A DNA stretch of 6,382 nucleotides from Chitinophagaceae bacterium (GTDB taxonomy: Bacteria; Bacteroidota; Bacteroidia; Chitinophagales; Chitinophagaceae), in NCBI GenBank assembly GCA_008080615.1, contig VIKJ01000067.1:1-6382 (forward strand), read 5' to 3'. Within the stretch, counting starts at the first letter, position 1, and each line of letters starts with the position of its first letter. The translations under genes were made by a program, and so were the position numbers. Positions 1 to 6,269 of this stretch are shown here, piece after piece. The notes beneath the pieces are model-generated. The model was given only the letters and a program-made list of their open reading frames with translations, was not told where the DNA came from and ran no database searches.

Positions 1-838
1 TGCGAATACGTTGTTGGTACGACCTGAAACAGAAATTACAAAACAACATAATGGCTGCAGTTACAACAGAGAACGGAATAATCAACAATGATTTACCATC
101 TGTATATAAAGAGACATAAACGAAAGCCAGAAGACCACCGTTTATCAATCCATAAATAAACCAAAGTTGCCTTATGTTGTTGTACTTAGAAATCATAAAT
201 AGGGGTATCAGTCGGGAACCAACTCCTATTACCAGTAATAAAAACCAACCAACAATTCCAATATGTGCATGTAAAGGAAGATAAACCAATGAACTTTTAG
301 GTAGCAATGGTTGAGTAAAGTTATAAAGCAACAACAAGCCAACAATTGTAGTAGTCAATAACCAAATGGCAGCAGTGAAAATAAAAAAAGCATGTACATT
401 CTCCTGTTTGCTTTTTGCCATACTTACTGCAAGGTTAATCAGATAGGTAATAACCGATAATATAATCAATATCCCTCCACACTGGGTATATATCCCCATA
501 TCAAAAAAATAAAAACCATATGCCAATAACGGGATTCCAATAGCTGCCAAAATAAAAGAAGCTAAGGCCAGTTTATTGCTGTACAATTTACCTTCTATTA
601 ATACAGGAACCAATTGATGGCTGGCACCTAGTATCATCATAGTACCCCAGCCGAGCGCCATAATATGTGTGATAGCTAATGTATGAGGAAGAAAATAATG
701 AGTAGTAATGTCACCTGCAGCTAAAAATAAAAGAATGGTGGCTATAAGAAAAGCAATAGCGGCATAGCCGTAAAATGGCAGTACCACTTTCCAGGAAGTA
801 GTCTTTGTCGCTTCGGTATTACCGGTTGTTGAAAACAT
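1..838 (-). CDS. Polytopic membrane protein, heme-copper oxidase subunit I-like / NnrS-like (3' end beyond window)
   Basis: The frame is open from an ATG at 838 to the left window edge (about 279 codons, no stop), so the C-terminus is missing. The product is strongly hydrophobic, with about eight predicted membrane segments in the visible part (roughly residues 20-39, 52-78, 89-109, 118-138, 150-172, 188-213, 225-243, 251-268). Histidines lie at or near membrane segments: H47, H52, H58, H74, H149, H190 and H192. Two motifs of the type H-I-x3-G-W-x6-G-x4-L-x-P (residues 58-78 and 192-212) recall subunit I of heme-copper oxidases and related proteins that accompany denitrification genes. The start lies one base after the stop of the preceding gene (TGA-T-ATG), which suggests translational coupling. 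A role in NO or oxygen binding, sensing or detoxification is inference from context. The residues needed to call it a true oxidase or NO reductase are not all visible. Confidence 0.72.
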   Translation of the reverse strand, partial: MFSTTGNTEATKTTSWKVVLPFYGYAAIAFLIATILLFLAAGDITTHYFLPHTLAITHIMALGWGTMMILGASHQLVPVLIEGKLYSNKLALASFILAAIGIPLLAYGFYFFDMGIYTQCGGILIILSVITYLINLAVSMAKSKQENVHAFFIFTAAIWLLTTTIVGLLLLYNFTQPLLPKSSLVYLPLHAHIGIVGWFLLLVIGVGSRLIPLFMISKYNNIRQLWFIYGLINGGLLAFVYVSLYTDGKSLLIIPFSVVTAAIMLFCNFCFRSYQQRIR

Positions 839-839
839 A

Positions 840-1655
840 TCAGTTTTTATAAATCAACAAATGTACTTTGGCATCACTGATTTCTTTAATACGATAGCTA
901 AACTGTTGCTCTTCTAGCTCGGGCAAAAGAAACACAGGAATACGTTTATGATAAACAAACAGGGCTTTATCGTTTGGCAATGATTCCAATGCTTCCAGAA
1001 TTGTATGCATGGGCAATGGCATTTCTAATGGTCTAACGTCTATAGTTTCAAGCTTACCATCAAAACGATTCAGTATTTCATCCCAGCCTTTTGAGTAATC
1101 GTTTTCTTTATTTTCAGCGATTATATTTATGATGCTCTTTTTATAAAAAAAAGTATTTACCAAATCATCATTGATCGTTTCGGAATAAGATTGAAACCCT
1201 TGTTTGCCAAGCAGGTGCATTAATGGGGTAGGCTCAAAACTATTGATGATTTTAAGTATATTACCTGTTTCCAAAGCCTTTACTTTTTTTACAATAATGT
1301 CAAGCGGATCTTTACCCGATTCAATAACCGGTCGTACATCCAACTCAATAATTTTATCAGCGGTTATATTTTTTATAAATGCAGGAACAGGCTTATTTTC
1401 ATTTTCGTTTTCCATAATTACAGTTGCAGTGTCAATTTCAAAACCCAACGGCTGCAGCTTCTTGAAAAAATCATCCACACTACAGCCACCGAGTTTTGAG
1501 GCCATAGCAATACTAGTTCTTGCGGCTATCACTTTTCGCAATATGGGGTTCCGTAATTTTGTAAACTTAGGTGATATACTTATTATGGTTTCAAGGGCTT
1601 CAGAATTATGCTTTAGTATGCTGGCAATTTTTGTATTGGCATTAATAGTCATCAT
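840..1655 (-). CDS. DUF1858 + two DUF2249 domains protein
   Basis: This is a 271-residue soluble protein with no signal peptide or membrane segment. Residues about 3-72 resemble a DUF1858 domain (stretch ISPKFTKLRNP at 27-37, then GGCSVDDF with a single Cys58). Residues about 103-160 and 202-269 are two DUF2249 copies, each opening with a D-V-R-P motif (106-109 and 206-209); the first continues with the typical N-S-F-E-P-T-P-L. An acidic linker (NENENK, 83-88) separates DUF1858 from the first copy. DUF2249 proteins commonly neighbour hemerythrins and denitrification genes, but their chemistry is not established to my knowledge. The start overlaps the stop of the upstream lipoprotein gene by 4 nt. 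Two ATGs stand in tandem (1655 and 1652) and either could be used. It is probably a cytoplasmic accessory factor of the NO/anaerobic response; no enzymatic function can be assigned. Confidence 0.85.
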   Translation of the reverse strand: MMTINANTKIASILKHNSEALETIISISPKFTKLRNPILRKVIAARTSIAMASKLGGCSVDDFFKKLQPLGFEIDTATVIMENENENKPVPAFIKNITADKIIELDVRPVIESGKDPLDIIVKKVKALETGNILKIINSFEPTPLMHLLGKQGFQSYSETINDDLVNTFFYKKSIINIIAENKENDYSKGWDEILNRFDGKLETIDVRPLEMPLPMHTILEALESLPNDKALFVYHKRIPVFLLPELEEQQFSYRIKEISDAKVHLLIYKN

Positions 1656-2113
1656 AATTCAAAGTATTTTAAAAACAAGCTAACTTGCTTTTCAATTTCC
1701 TCAAAAATTGTTTTGGCAGTTTCAATGCTGTTTGCAGCTTTAAGTTCTTTTGTTTTTTCCATCAATGGCTCCAGCCAATGGTGCAGGGCTTCGTGATCGG
1801 CTCCTTTCATTTTACATTCGCTTATCATTTTATTTAAACCATTTTGTAAACTTATTGATGCTTGTGAATAATTTACTAGGCTTTCTTTTTTAGTACTGGT
1901 AATTATTTTTTGTAATAAATCTACGTTCAATACTGTATTTGAATCTGCCTTCCACTTAATTCCGTTATTTAAAGCAAGCCCGGAAGCCTGCCCTGCATGT
2001 TCAGCATGATTTTCGTTAGCAGGTTCTGTTGCTGTGGTTTTTTCATTTTCATTTTTTGTATTACAAGCTAGCAAGAAGCTAGTTAACAACAAGAAAGTTA
2101 GTATTTGTTTCAT
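1652..2113 (-). CDS. Small lipoprotein of unknown function with Cys/Met/His cluster
   Basis: A 153-residue protein with a classic lipoprotein signal: K2, hydrophobic stretch 4-15 and lipobox L-L-A-C with the lipidated Cys17. It should therefore be membrane-anchored and face the periplasm. A low-complexity linker (about 18-45) rich in N, E, T and A contains H36 and H39. The rest looks alpha-helical, with one striking cluster at 100-113: Cys100, Met102, His107, His111, His112, Trp113. I have the impression that similar small lipoproteins recur in Bacteroidota but know no assigned function. The residue types would suit copper, heme or other metal binding; this is inference. It starts 6 nt after the hemerythrin gene and its stop overlaps the next gene by 4 nt, so it belongs to the NO-repair operon. 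A periplasmic metal or NO-related role beside copper-dependent NirK is possible but unproven. Confidence 0.8.
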   Translation of the reverse strand: MKQILTFLLLTSFLLACNTKNENEKTTATEPANENHAEHAGQASGLALNNGIKWKADSNTVLNVDLLQKIITSTKKESLVNYSQASISLQNGLNKMISECKMKGADHEALHHWLEPLMEKTKELKAANSIETAKTIFEEIEKQVSLFLKYFEL

Positions 2114-2119
2114 ATATTT

Positions 2120-2608
2120 TTATTTTTTAATTTTCCAAAAAATATCTTCCCATTTATCATCTATTGCGTTGCTGTTGTTGGGAAAACGATTTGCTATAGT
2201 TTCTAAATCATCTGCGTTAATATTATCCTGAAGATGATTGAACAATTCCCTTTCTTCAAAACGGATATGCTTTTCAAGCTCATCTGCCAGTTGATTAAGC
2301 AGCATTGTATCGTCTTTCTTTTTCTCGATAGCATCCACTAGTTTATAAATTACTTGGTGGTCTGTTTCAGCCTGTTTCCTTAACACATCAGCAGCAGGTA
2401 GTTTATTGAAAAGTAATTGCTCTTCCTCTTTAAAATGTTTTTGAAGGTCTTCTTTAAAAAAAAATGTAACATAATTACTGATCCGTTCCGGATTAACAGC
2501 TTTATTAAGCCCTTGCCTTATTTTCCAAACTAGCAATAATCCAAAATGATGGTCTTTGGAAAATGAAACAATAGCCTGATGCCTTTTCTGAGGCGTATGG
2601 TTTTCCAT
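2120..2608 (-). CDS. Hemerythrin-like (HHE cation-binding) protein
   Basis: A 162-residue soluble helical protein with the hemerythrin/HHE pattern of a non-heme di-iron site: H20/H21 in helix 1, H58 with E62 (H-x3-E) in helix 2, H84 in helix 3, and H114 with E118 (H-x3-E) in helix 4. All expected ligand positions are filled, so it is probably an intact di-iron protein. No signal peptide is seen, so it should be cytoplasmic. Family members bind O2 or NO, store iron or assist Fe-S repair; which applies here cannot be told from sequence. It begins 4 nt after the stop of the RIC-type gene and ends 6 nt before the lipoprotein gene. The polar C-terminal extension (about 130-162), ending in W-E-D-I-F-W-K-I-K-K, lies outside the four-helix core. 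Confidence 0.88.
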   Translation of the reverse strand: MENHTPQKRHQAIVSFSKDHHFGLLLVWKIRQGLNKAVNPERISNYVTFFFKEDLQKHFKEEEQLLFNKLPAADVLRKQAETDHQVIYKLVDAIEKKKDDTMLLNQLADELEKHIRFEERELFNHLQDNINADDLETIANRFPNNSNAIDDKWEDIFWKIKK

Positions 2609-2612
2609 TTGG

Positions 2613-3572
2613 TTAGTTATTTAACTGTTTTTCTATTTCTACGGCTTTAGGAAACAAGATATTGTTTTCAAGATGAATATGTAAATGTAAATCTTCTTCA
2701 AATTCATCTAGCATCTTATACAATAAACTGTAACTAGCACAGGCATCTTCAGGTAAAAAATAATTATTGGAAAGCTGCCTGATATCATTTAAGTTTTTAC
2801 CAACTAGTTCATGCTCCATCTCCATCATATTAATAGGGCTTTGCACCGATCCAAAATGAGCAACTTGTAATGGCTGCAAATGATCTTTTGCAGCAACCAA
2901 TGCTTTAATATAAGGAAACAATATCTTCTCTTCCTTAAGCAGGTGAGCGGTTAACTCTGCATTTACCTCACCTACTAATTGGTTGATGCGTATTAATTCT
3001 GAGTGTTGGTTACCATGCACCTTCATTACTTTTTCTGCATAAGCGGTAATATCAGGTAAGGTATTTCTTACATAACTGTGATGTGTGTTAACAATATAAT
3101 CTGCCAAAAAATCTAAGCTCCAATCTCCGTAAGGAATAGGGCGGGATGACGGCATTTTATCTGCCTGTTGCAACTCTTGCTCAACTTTGGTAACATCCAG
3201 TCCTTTTTCTGCACAAGCTTCCTTCACGGTTTTCTTACCCCCACAACAAAAATCCAATCCATATTTTTTAAACACCTGTGCTTTGCGCAGGTCTTTGGCA
3301 GCAATTTGTCCTAGTGTTTCGTCATTTTCACCAGTTATCTTTTTTGAGATTTTTACCTTCCACCATTCTGGGCCTTCCTCTAGGTATTCCCAAGTGAAGA
3401 TATTGCCTCTTTCTCCCAACATTTGATAATATAATGGTTTGGGGTCATGATCATTGTGAATGGTAAGACTTTCTCCTTCTAACAGTTCATCAAAACGAAC
3501 AAAGATGGTGGGATGTTTTTGTCTTGGTTCCAGTAAGGTTACGTTGAGGATATTTTCGGCTGTTGTTTGCAT
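2613..3572 (-). CDS. ric: RIC/ScdA/YtfE-type iron-sulfur cluster repair di-iron protein with N-terminal DUF2249 domain
   Basis: Family role: repair of Fe-S clusters damaged by NO or oxidants, in the cytoplasm, using a di-iron centre. With the start at 3572 the protein has 319 residues. Residues about 8-78 form a DUF2249 domain (H-P-T-I-F at 20-24, N-D-H-D-P-K-P-L-Y-Y at 40-49). Residues about 80-135 are the ScdA_N domain with the signature F-C-C-G-G (108-112). Residues about 150-310 are the hemerythrin-like domain. By alignment with E. coli YtfE from memory, the ligands are H165, H210, E214, H254, H298 and E302, all present. E. coli YtfE has no DUF2249 part, so this is a fusion. The frame is open to an ATG at 3662, but I chose 3572 because a promoter-like element (3601-3608) and a large inverted repeat (3621-3648) lie between, and because the 30 extra residues (C-P-Y-I-C-C-I-K region) do not resemble the family. 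It is the first gene of the leftward operon. Confidence 0.93.
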   Translation of the reverse strand: MQTTAENILNVTLLEPRQKHPTIFVRFDELLEGESLTIHNDHDPKPLYYQMLGERGNIFTWEYLEEGPEWWKVKISKKITGENDETLGQIAAKDLRKAQVFKKYGLDFCCGGKKTVKEACAEKGLDVTKVEQELQQADKMPSSRPIPYGDWSLDFLADYIVNTHHSYVRNTLPDITAYAEKVMKVHGNQHSELIRINQLVGEVNAELTAHLLKEEKILFPYIKALVAAKDHLQPLQVAHFGSVQSPINMMEMEHELVGKNLNDIRQLSNNYFLPEDACASYSLLYKMLDEFEEDLHLHIHLENNILFPKAVEIEKQLNN

Positions 3573-3600
3573 ATACTGATTTTTAGATGATTTAATACAG

Positions 3601-3608
3601 CAAATGTA
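3601..3608 (-). promoter_or_regulatory. Putative -7 element of the ric operon promoter
   Basis: On the minus strand the sequence reads TACATTTG, an exact match to the Bacteroidota -7 consensus TAnnTTTG. It ends 28 nt upstream of the ATG at 3572, giving a plausible short leader. No clear TTG -33 element is seen at the usual 19-21 bp spacing; that position falls in the inverted repeat at 3621-3648. The element supports translation starting at 3572 rather than 3662. Confidence 0.5.
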
Positions 3609-3620
3609 TGGACAATTATT

Positions 3621-3648
3621 TAATAAAAGTATTTTAATGCTTTTATTA
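3621..3648. promoter_or_regulatory. 28-bp inverted repeat, candidate operator of the ric operon
   Basis: The left arm TAATAAAAG (3621-3629) is mirrored exactly by CTTTTATTA (3640-3648). Counting through the centre, 12 of 14 base pairs of the two half-sites match. The dyad centre (3634.5) is about 37 bp upstream of the transcription start expected from the -7 element, so a bound protein would cover the -33 region. Its AT-rich dyad form is loosely reminiscent of NsrR sites, but the regulator is unknown. It could act as a repressor or activator site, or be chance in AT-rich DNA. Confidence 0.5.
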
Positions 3649-3817
3649 GCTTGCTTTAACATTTCTCTTGCTATTCTATTTATTTTGATTGATGTAAAAT
3701 AAAATCACTATGTCTTTTGATGACTTTTATTTAAACTACTTGGCTACTACAATTTAATTTAAAATAATTTGAAAATATGCAAATGAGTCTTAATTAAGGA
3801 TCTTTTTGTCTTTAATT

Positions 3818-3831
3818 ATGATGAATATCAT
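3818..3831. promoter_or_regulatory. FNR/CRP-family-like palindrome upstream of porin-nirK
   Basis: The sequence ATGAT-GAAT-ATCAT is a perfect 5-4-5 inverted repeat. It differs from the FNR/Anr/Dnr consensus TTGAT-N4-ATCAA only in the outer base of each arm. Its centre (3824.5) is about 62 bp upstream of the start expected from the -7 element at 3876-3883, close to the -61.5 spacing typical of class I activation. FNR/Dnr-family regulators are the known activators of denitrification genes in many bacteria. Identity of the regulator here is inference. Confidence 0.5.
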
Positions 3832-3875
3832 TGTTTTAGATGATGCTACTCACATAGCCACTAATAAAGCATGTA

Positions 3876-3883
3876 TATTTTTG
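3876..3883 (+). promoter_or_regulatory. Putative -7 element of the porin-nirK promoter
   Basis: TATTTTTG matches the Bacteroidota -7 consensus TAnnTTTG and lies 23 nt before the ATG at 3907. No convincing TTG -33 element is present at the expected distance, which would be consistent with an activator-dependent promoter. Confidence 0.45.
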
Positions 3884-3906
3884 CACCTGTAAAAAATAAC
3901 TAAAGC

Positions 3907-5187
3907 ATGGCAAGAAAAGCCTCCTTTTTATTTCTACTAGCCATGTATTTTCTAAATATTATCAAGGCAAATGCACAGGAAAACAGCTTTTCTATAACAG
4001 GTCAATATAGAACTAGAACTGAGCTGAGATATGGATACCGAACACTCGCTTCCGACAGTTCAACGGCTGCTTTTTTTATAACACAAAGAGCCAGGCTAAT
4101 TGTTGATTATAATAAAGATAAAGTAAGTACAAAAATCTCAATCCAAGACAGCAGAACATGGGGAGACGTAGAGCTTAAAAATGACTTTGCCAGCTTACAG
4201 GTAAACGAACTATGGTTAGAACTTTTTATTCAAAAAGGTTTTTCTATTAAACTAGGCCGGCAGGAACTTGCGTATGACGATCACAGGCTGTTGGGAAATT
4301 TAGATTGGGCGAATCTTACTATATCTCACGATGCTGTGTTACTTAAATATACAAATGAAAATGCAACTATTAAATGGCATTTAGGGGCAGCCTTTAACCA
4401 AAGTGGTGAACCGCTATTTGGAACTAATTACACTTTAAAGAATTATAAAACATTAGGTTTTTCTTGGATAAAAAAAGAACTAAAAAGTGGACAATCTTTA
4501 TCGGGTATTGTAATTGTTAATGGTATGACTTCAACAAATGCTAATACAAAAAAATTGAAAGCTACCTGTACTTTAGGCTCAATATATAATTATGATTATA
4601 AAAGTGTAAAAGCTCTAATTGGTACATATTATCAAGTTGGTAAAACAGAAAATAATTTAAACGTAAATGCATTGATGATTAATGCATATGCAGAAAAGAA
4701 AATAAAGAAAAAGTCCATTGGTATTGGTATTGACTATTTATCGGGCAATAAAGACAATACAATTAATACAGAAAGTAAAACTTTTAATACCCTTTATGCC
4801 ACAAATCATAAATTTTATGGATACATGGATTACTTTATTAATATCCCAACCGACACTAAATTAAGGGGATTACTAAATCCTTATATAAAGTTTTCATATG
4901 CATTATCGAAATCTGCAATATTTTATTTTGATTTACAAAAGTTTATGCTTGCAAATGAAAATAATACAGCATTAATAAAAATTGCTAAAAATTTAGGTAC
5001 AGAAGTAGATGCCATACTAGAATTAAAACCATCCGCACTCATCAATTTACAATTTGGTTATTCCATGATGCTTGCTACACAAAACATGGAATATATCAAG
5101 GGAGGCAAAAGCAATCATTATAATGGCTGGGCCTTTGTAATGTTAAAAGTATCTCCAGTTTTTTTAAAAAATGAATTTAAAAACTAA
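3907..5187 (+). CDS. Outer-membrane beta-barrel protein, alginate-export family
   Basis: A 426-residue protein with an N-terminal signal peptide (hydrophobic 7-19, likely cleavage after A-N-A at residues 21-23, mature N-terminus Q-E). The mature part alternates polar and hydrophobic residues as in beta-barrels. Family hallmarks are Q-Y-R-T-R-T-E-L near the start (33-40), T-Q-R-A-R-L (59-64), and G-R-Q-E-L-A-Y-D-D-H-R-L-L-G (118-130 region) followed by W134. These fit the 'alginate_exp' porin family, whose name comes from AlgE. In Bacteroidota such barrels are found in many contexts, and alginate export is unlikely here because no alginate genes are in view. It sits 8 nt upstream of nirK in the same direction, so a channel for nitrite, NO or copper is a reasonable guess. 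The C-terminus (F-K-N) lacks the terminal aromatic residue typical of many barrels. Confidence 0.82.
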   Translation: MARKASFLFLLAMYFLNIIKANAQENSFSITGQYRTRTELRYGYRTLASDSSTAAFFITQRARLIVDYNKDKVSTKISIQDSRTWGDVELKNDFASLQVNELWLELFIQKGFSIKLGRQELAYDDHRLLGNLDWANLTISHDAVLLKYTNENATIKWHLGAAFNQSGEPLFGTNYTLKNYKTLGFSWIKKELKSGQSLSGIVIVNGMTSTNANTKKLKATCTLGSIYNYDYKSVKALIGTYYQVGKTENNLNVNALMINAYAEKKIKKKSIGIGIDYLSGNKDNTINTESKTFNTLYATNHKFYGYMDYFINIPTDTKLRGLLNPYIKFSYALSKSAIFYFDLQKFMLANENNTALIKIAKNLGTEVDAILELKPSALINLQFGYSMMLATQNMEYIKGGKSNHYNGWAFVMLKVSPVFLKNEFKN

Positions 5188-5195
5188 AAATAAAC

Positions 5196-6230
5196 ATGAT
5201 GAAAAAAACAATTGTTAGATTTTCTTTTGCCATATTGGCATTGAGTTTTGTATTTACAGCTTGCAACAAAGCAGAAAAAAAAGCTGATACTGTTACAACA
5301 TCAGAAGAAATTAAAGGAGAAGAAGTTGCCATACTAACCGATGCCCCAAATGTACCTCCGCAAATTACCCGCAATTATGCTACAAAGGTGATAGTAACGC
5401 TGGATGTTATTGAAAAAGTGATGCAGATTAGTGACAATACAGATTATACTTTCTGGACATTTGGCGGAAAAGTTCCAGGGAAATTTATTAGGGTAAGAGA
5501 AGGAGATTTAGTTGATTTTACTTTAAAAAATATGCCTGACAGTAAAGTTTCGCATAATATAGATCTACATGCAGTGAACGGACCTGGTGGTGGTGCTGAA
5601 GCAACAAATGTGGCTCCCGGACAAAGTGCAAGATTTCAATTTAAAGCAATTAATCCAGGACTATATGTTTACCACTGCGCTACAGGCCCAGTTGGTATGC
5701 ACATTGCAAATGGAATGTATGGCCTAATAATGGTTGAACCGAAAAATGGTATGACAAAAGTGGATAAAGAATACTATATAATGCAGGGTGATTTTTATAC
5801 GAAAGGTAAATTCGAAGCCAAGGGCTTGCAAGAATTTGACCAAGATAAAGCAATATCAGAACAACCAGATTATGTACTCTTTAATGGCAGAGTTCGTTCA
5901 TCGGTTGGTGCTAATGCATTCCCGGCCACCGTTGGGGAAACCGTAAGACTGTACGCAGGAAACGGCGGTCCAAATCTTCTTTCTTCGTTTCATGTTATTG
6001 GCGAAATTTTCGACAAGGTATATATAGAGGGAGGAGACATAGTAAACAAGAATGTGCAAACGACTTTAATTCCGGCCGGTGGTTCTTCAATTGTTGAAAT
6101 GAAATTGCAAGTTCCTGGTTTACTCAATATAGTTGACCACTCAATTTTCCGAGCATTTCATAAAGGAGCAATTGCACAAATAAAAGTAACGGGTAATGAA
6201 GACTCAACGATATTTCATAAAATAAAATAA
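5196..6230 (+). CDS. nirK: Copper-containing nitrite reductase (NO-forming), class II, lipoprotein form
   Basis: Reduces nitrite to nitric oxide, the defining step of denitrification (EC 1.7.2.1), outside the cytoplasmic membrane. The 344-residue protein starts with a lipoprotein signal (lipobox F-T-A-C, Cys23), then two cupredoxin domains (about 60-185 and 190-335). Ligands read by analogy to known NirK: type 1 copper H120, C161, H169, M174; type 2 copper H125, H160, H315; catalytic Asp123 and His266. All are present, so it should be active. The motif H-C-A-T-G-P-V-G-M-H (160-169) has seven residues between Cys and His and is followed by I-A-N-G-M-Y-G, as in class II enzymes such as Neisseria AniA, itself a lipoprotein. 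There is no C-terminal cytochrome c domain, so the electron donor must be a separate protein. Two ATGs stand in tandem (5196, 5199). It follows the porin by 8 nt. Confidence 0.96.
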   Translation: MMKKTIVRFSFAILALSFVFTACNKAEKKADTVTTSEEIKGEEVAILTDAPNVPPQITRNYATKVIVTLDVIEKVMQISDNTDYTFWTFGGKVPGKFIRVREGDLVDFTLKNMPDSKVSHNIDLHAVNGPGGGAEATNVAPGQSARFQFKAINPGLYVYHCATGPVGMHIANGMYGLIMVEPKNGMTKVDKEYYIMQGDFYTKGKFEAKGLQEFDQDKAISEQPDYVLFNGRVRSSVGANAFPATVGETVRLYAGNGGPNLLSSFHVIGEIFDKVYIEGGDIVNKNVQTTLIPAGGSSIVEMKLQVPGLLNIVDHSIFRAFHKGAIAQIKVTGNEDSTIFHKIK

Positions 6231-6269
6231 TTAATTATCTAAAAATAAAAAGCTTACTAAAGTAATACT

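Larger units (their letters stand above)
3573..3906. other. Divergent intergenic control region
   Basis: This is a 334-bp AT-rich stretch between the NO-repair operon (leftward) and the porin-nirK genes (rightward). I see no gene in it. From left to right it holds a -7-like element for the leftward operon, a 28-bp imperfect inverted repeat, a stretch of A/T-rich sequence without clear elements (about 3660-3788), a short palindrome CTTAATTAAG at 3789-3798, an FNR-like palindrome at 3818-3831, and a -7-like element for the rightward genes. The arrangement suggests separate promoters with separate control sites. Confidence 0.7.

Noticed and set aside
1204..1683. Open frame on the plus strand opposite the DUF1858/DUF2249 gene
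   Set aside because: It is antisense to a gene with clear domains, gives a low-complexity hydrophobic product, and matches no family I recognise.
2034..2231. Short plus-strand frame across the lipoprotein/hemerythrin junction
   Set aside because: It is antisense to two well-supported genes, and its Phe/Ser-rich product is typical of the reverse strand of AT-rich coding DNA.
3187..3426. Plus-strand frame opposite the RIC gene
   Set aside because: It lies fully inside a gene with confirmed DUF2249 and ScdA_N motifs and has no recognisable features of its own.
3573..3662. In-frame 30-codon N-terminal extension of the RIC gene to an ATG at 3662
   Set aside because: It overlaps a TAnnTTTG promoter-like element and the 28-bp dyad, and its residues do not resemble the family N-terminus, which begins naturally at 3572.
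3686..3698. TTGAT half-site at TTGATTGATGTAA as a second FNR box
   Set aside because: Only the left arm fits; the right arm GTAA does not match ATCAA, and the position suits neither promoter.
3789..3798. Palindrome CTTAATTAAG as a regulator site
   Set aside because: Short all-A/T palindromes are expected by chance in this AT-rich gap, and it fits no known consensus.
5177..5374. Minus-strand frame opposite the start of nirK
   Set aside because: It is antisense to the NirK lipoprotein signal and linker and shows no domain.
6231..6269. Possible terminator or separate promoter between nirK and nirV
   Set aside because: The 39-nt gap is AT-rich, but I found no stem-loop followed by a T-run and no TAnnTTTG element.
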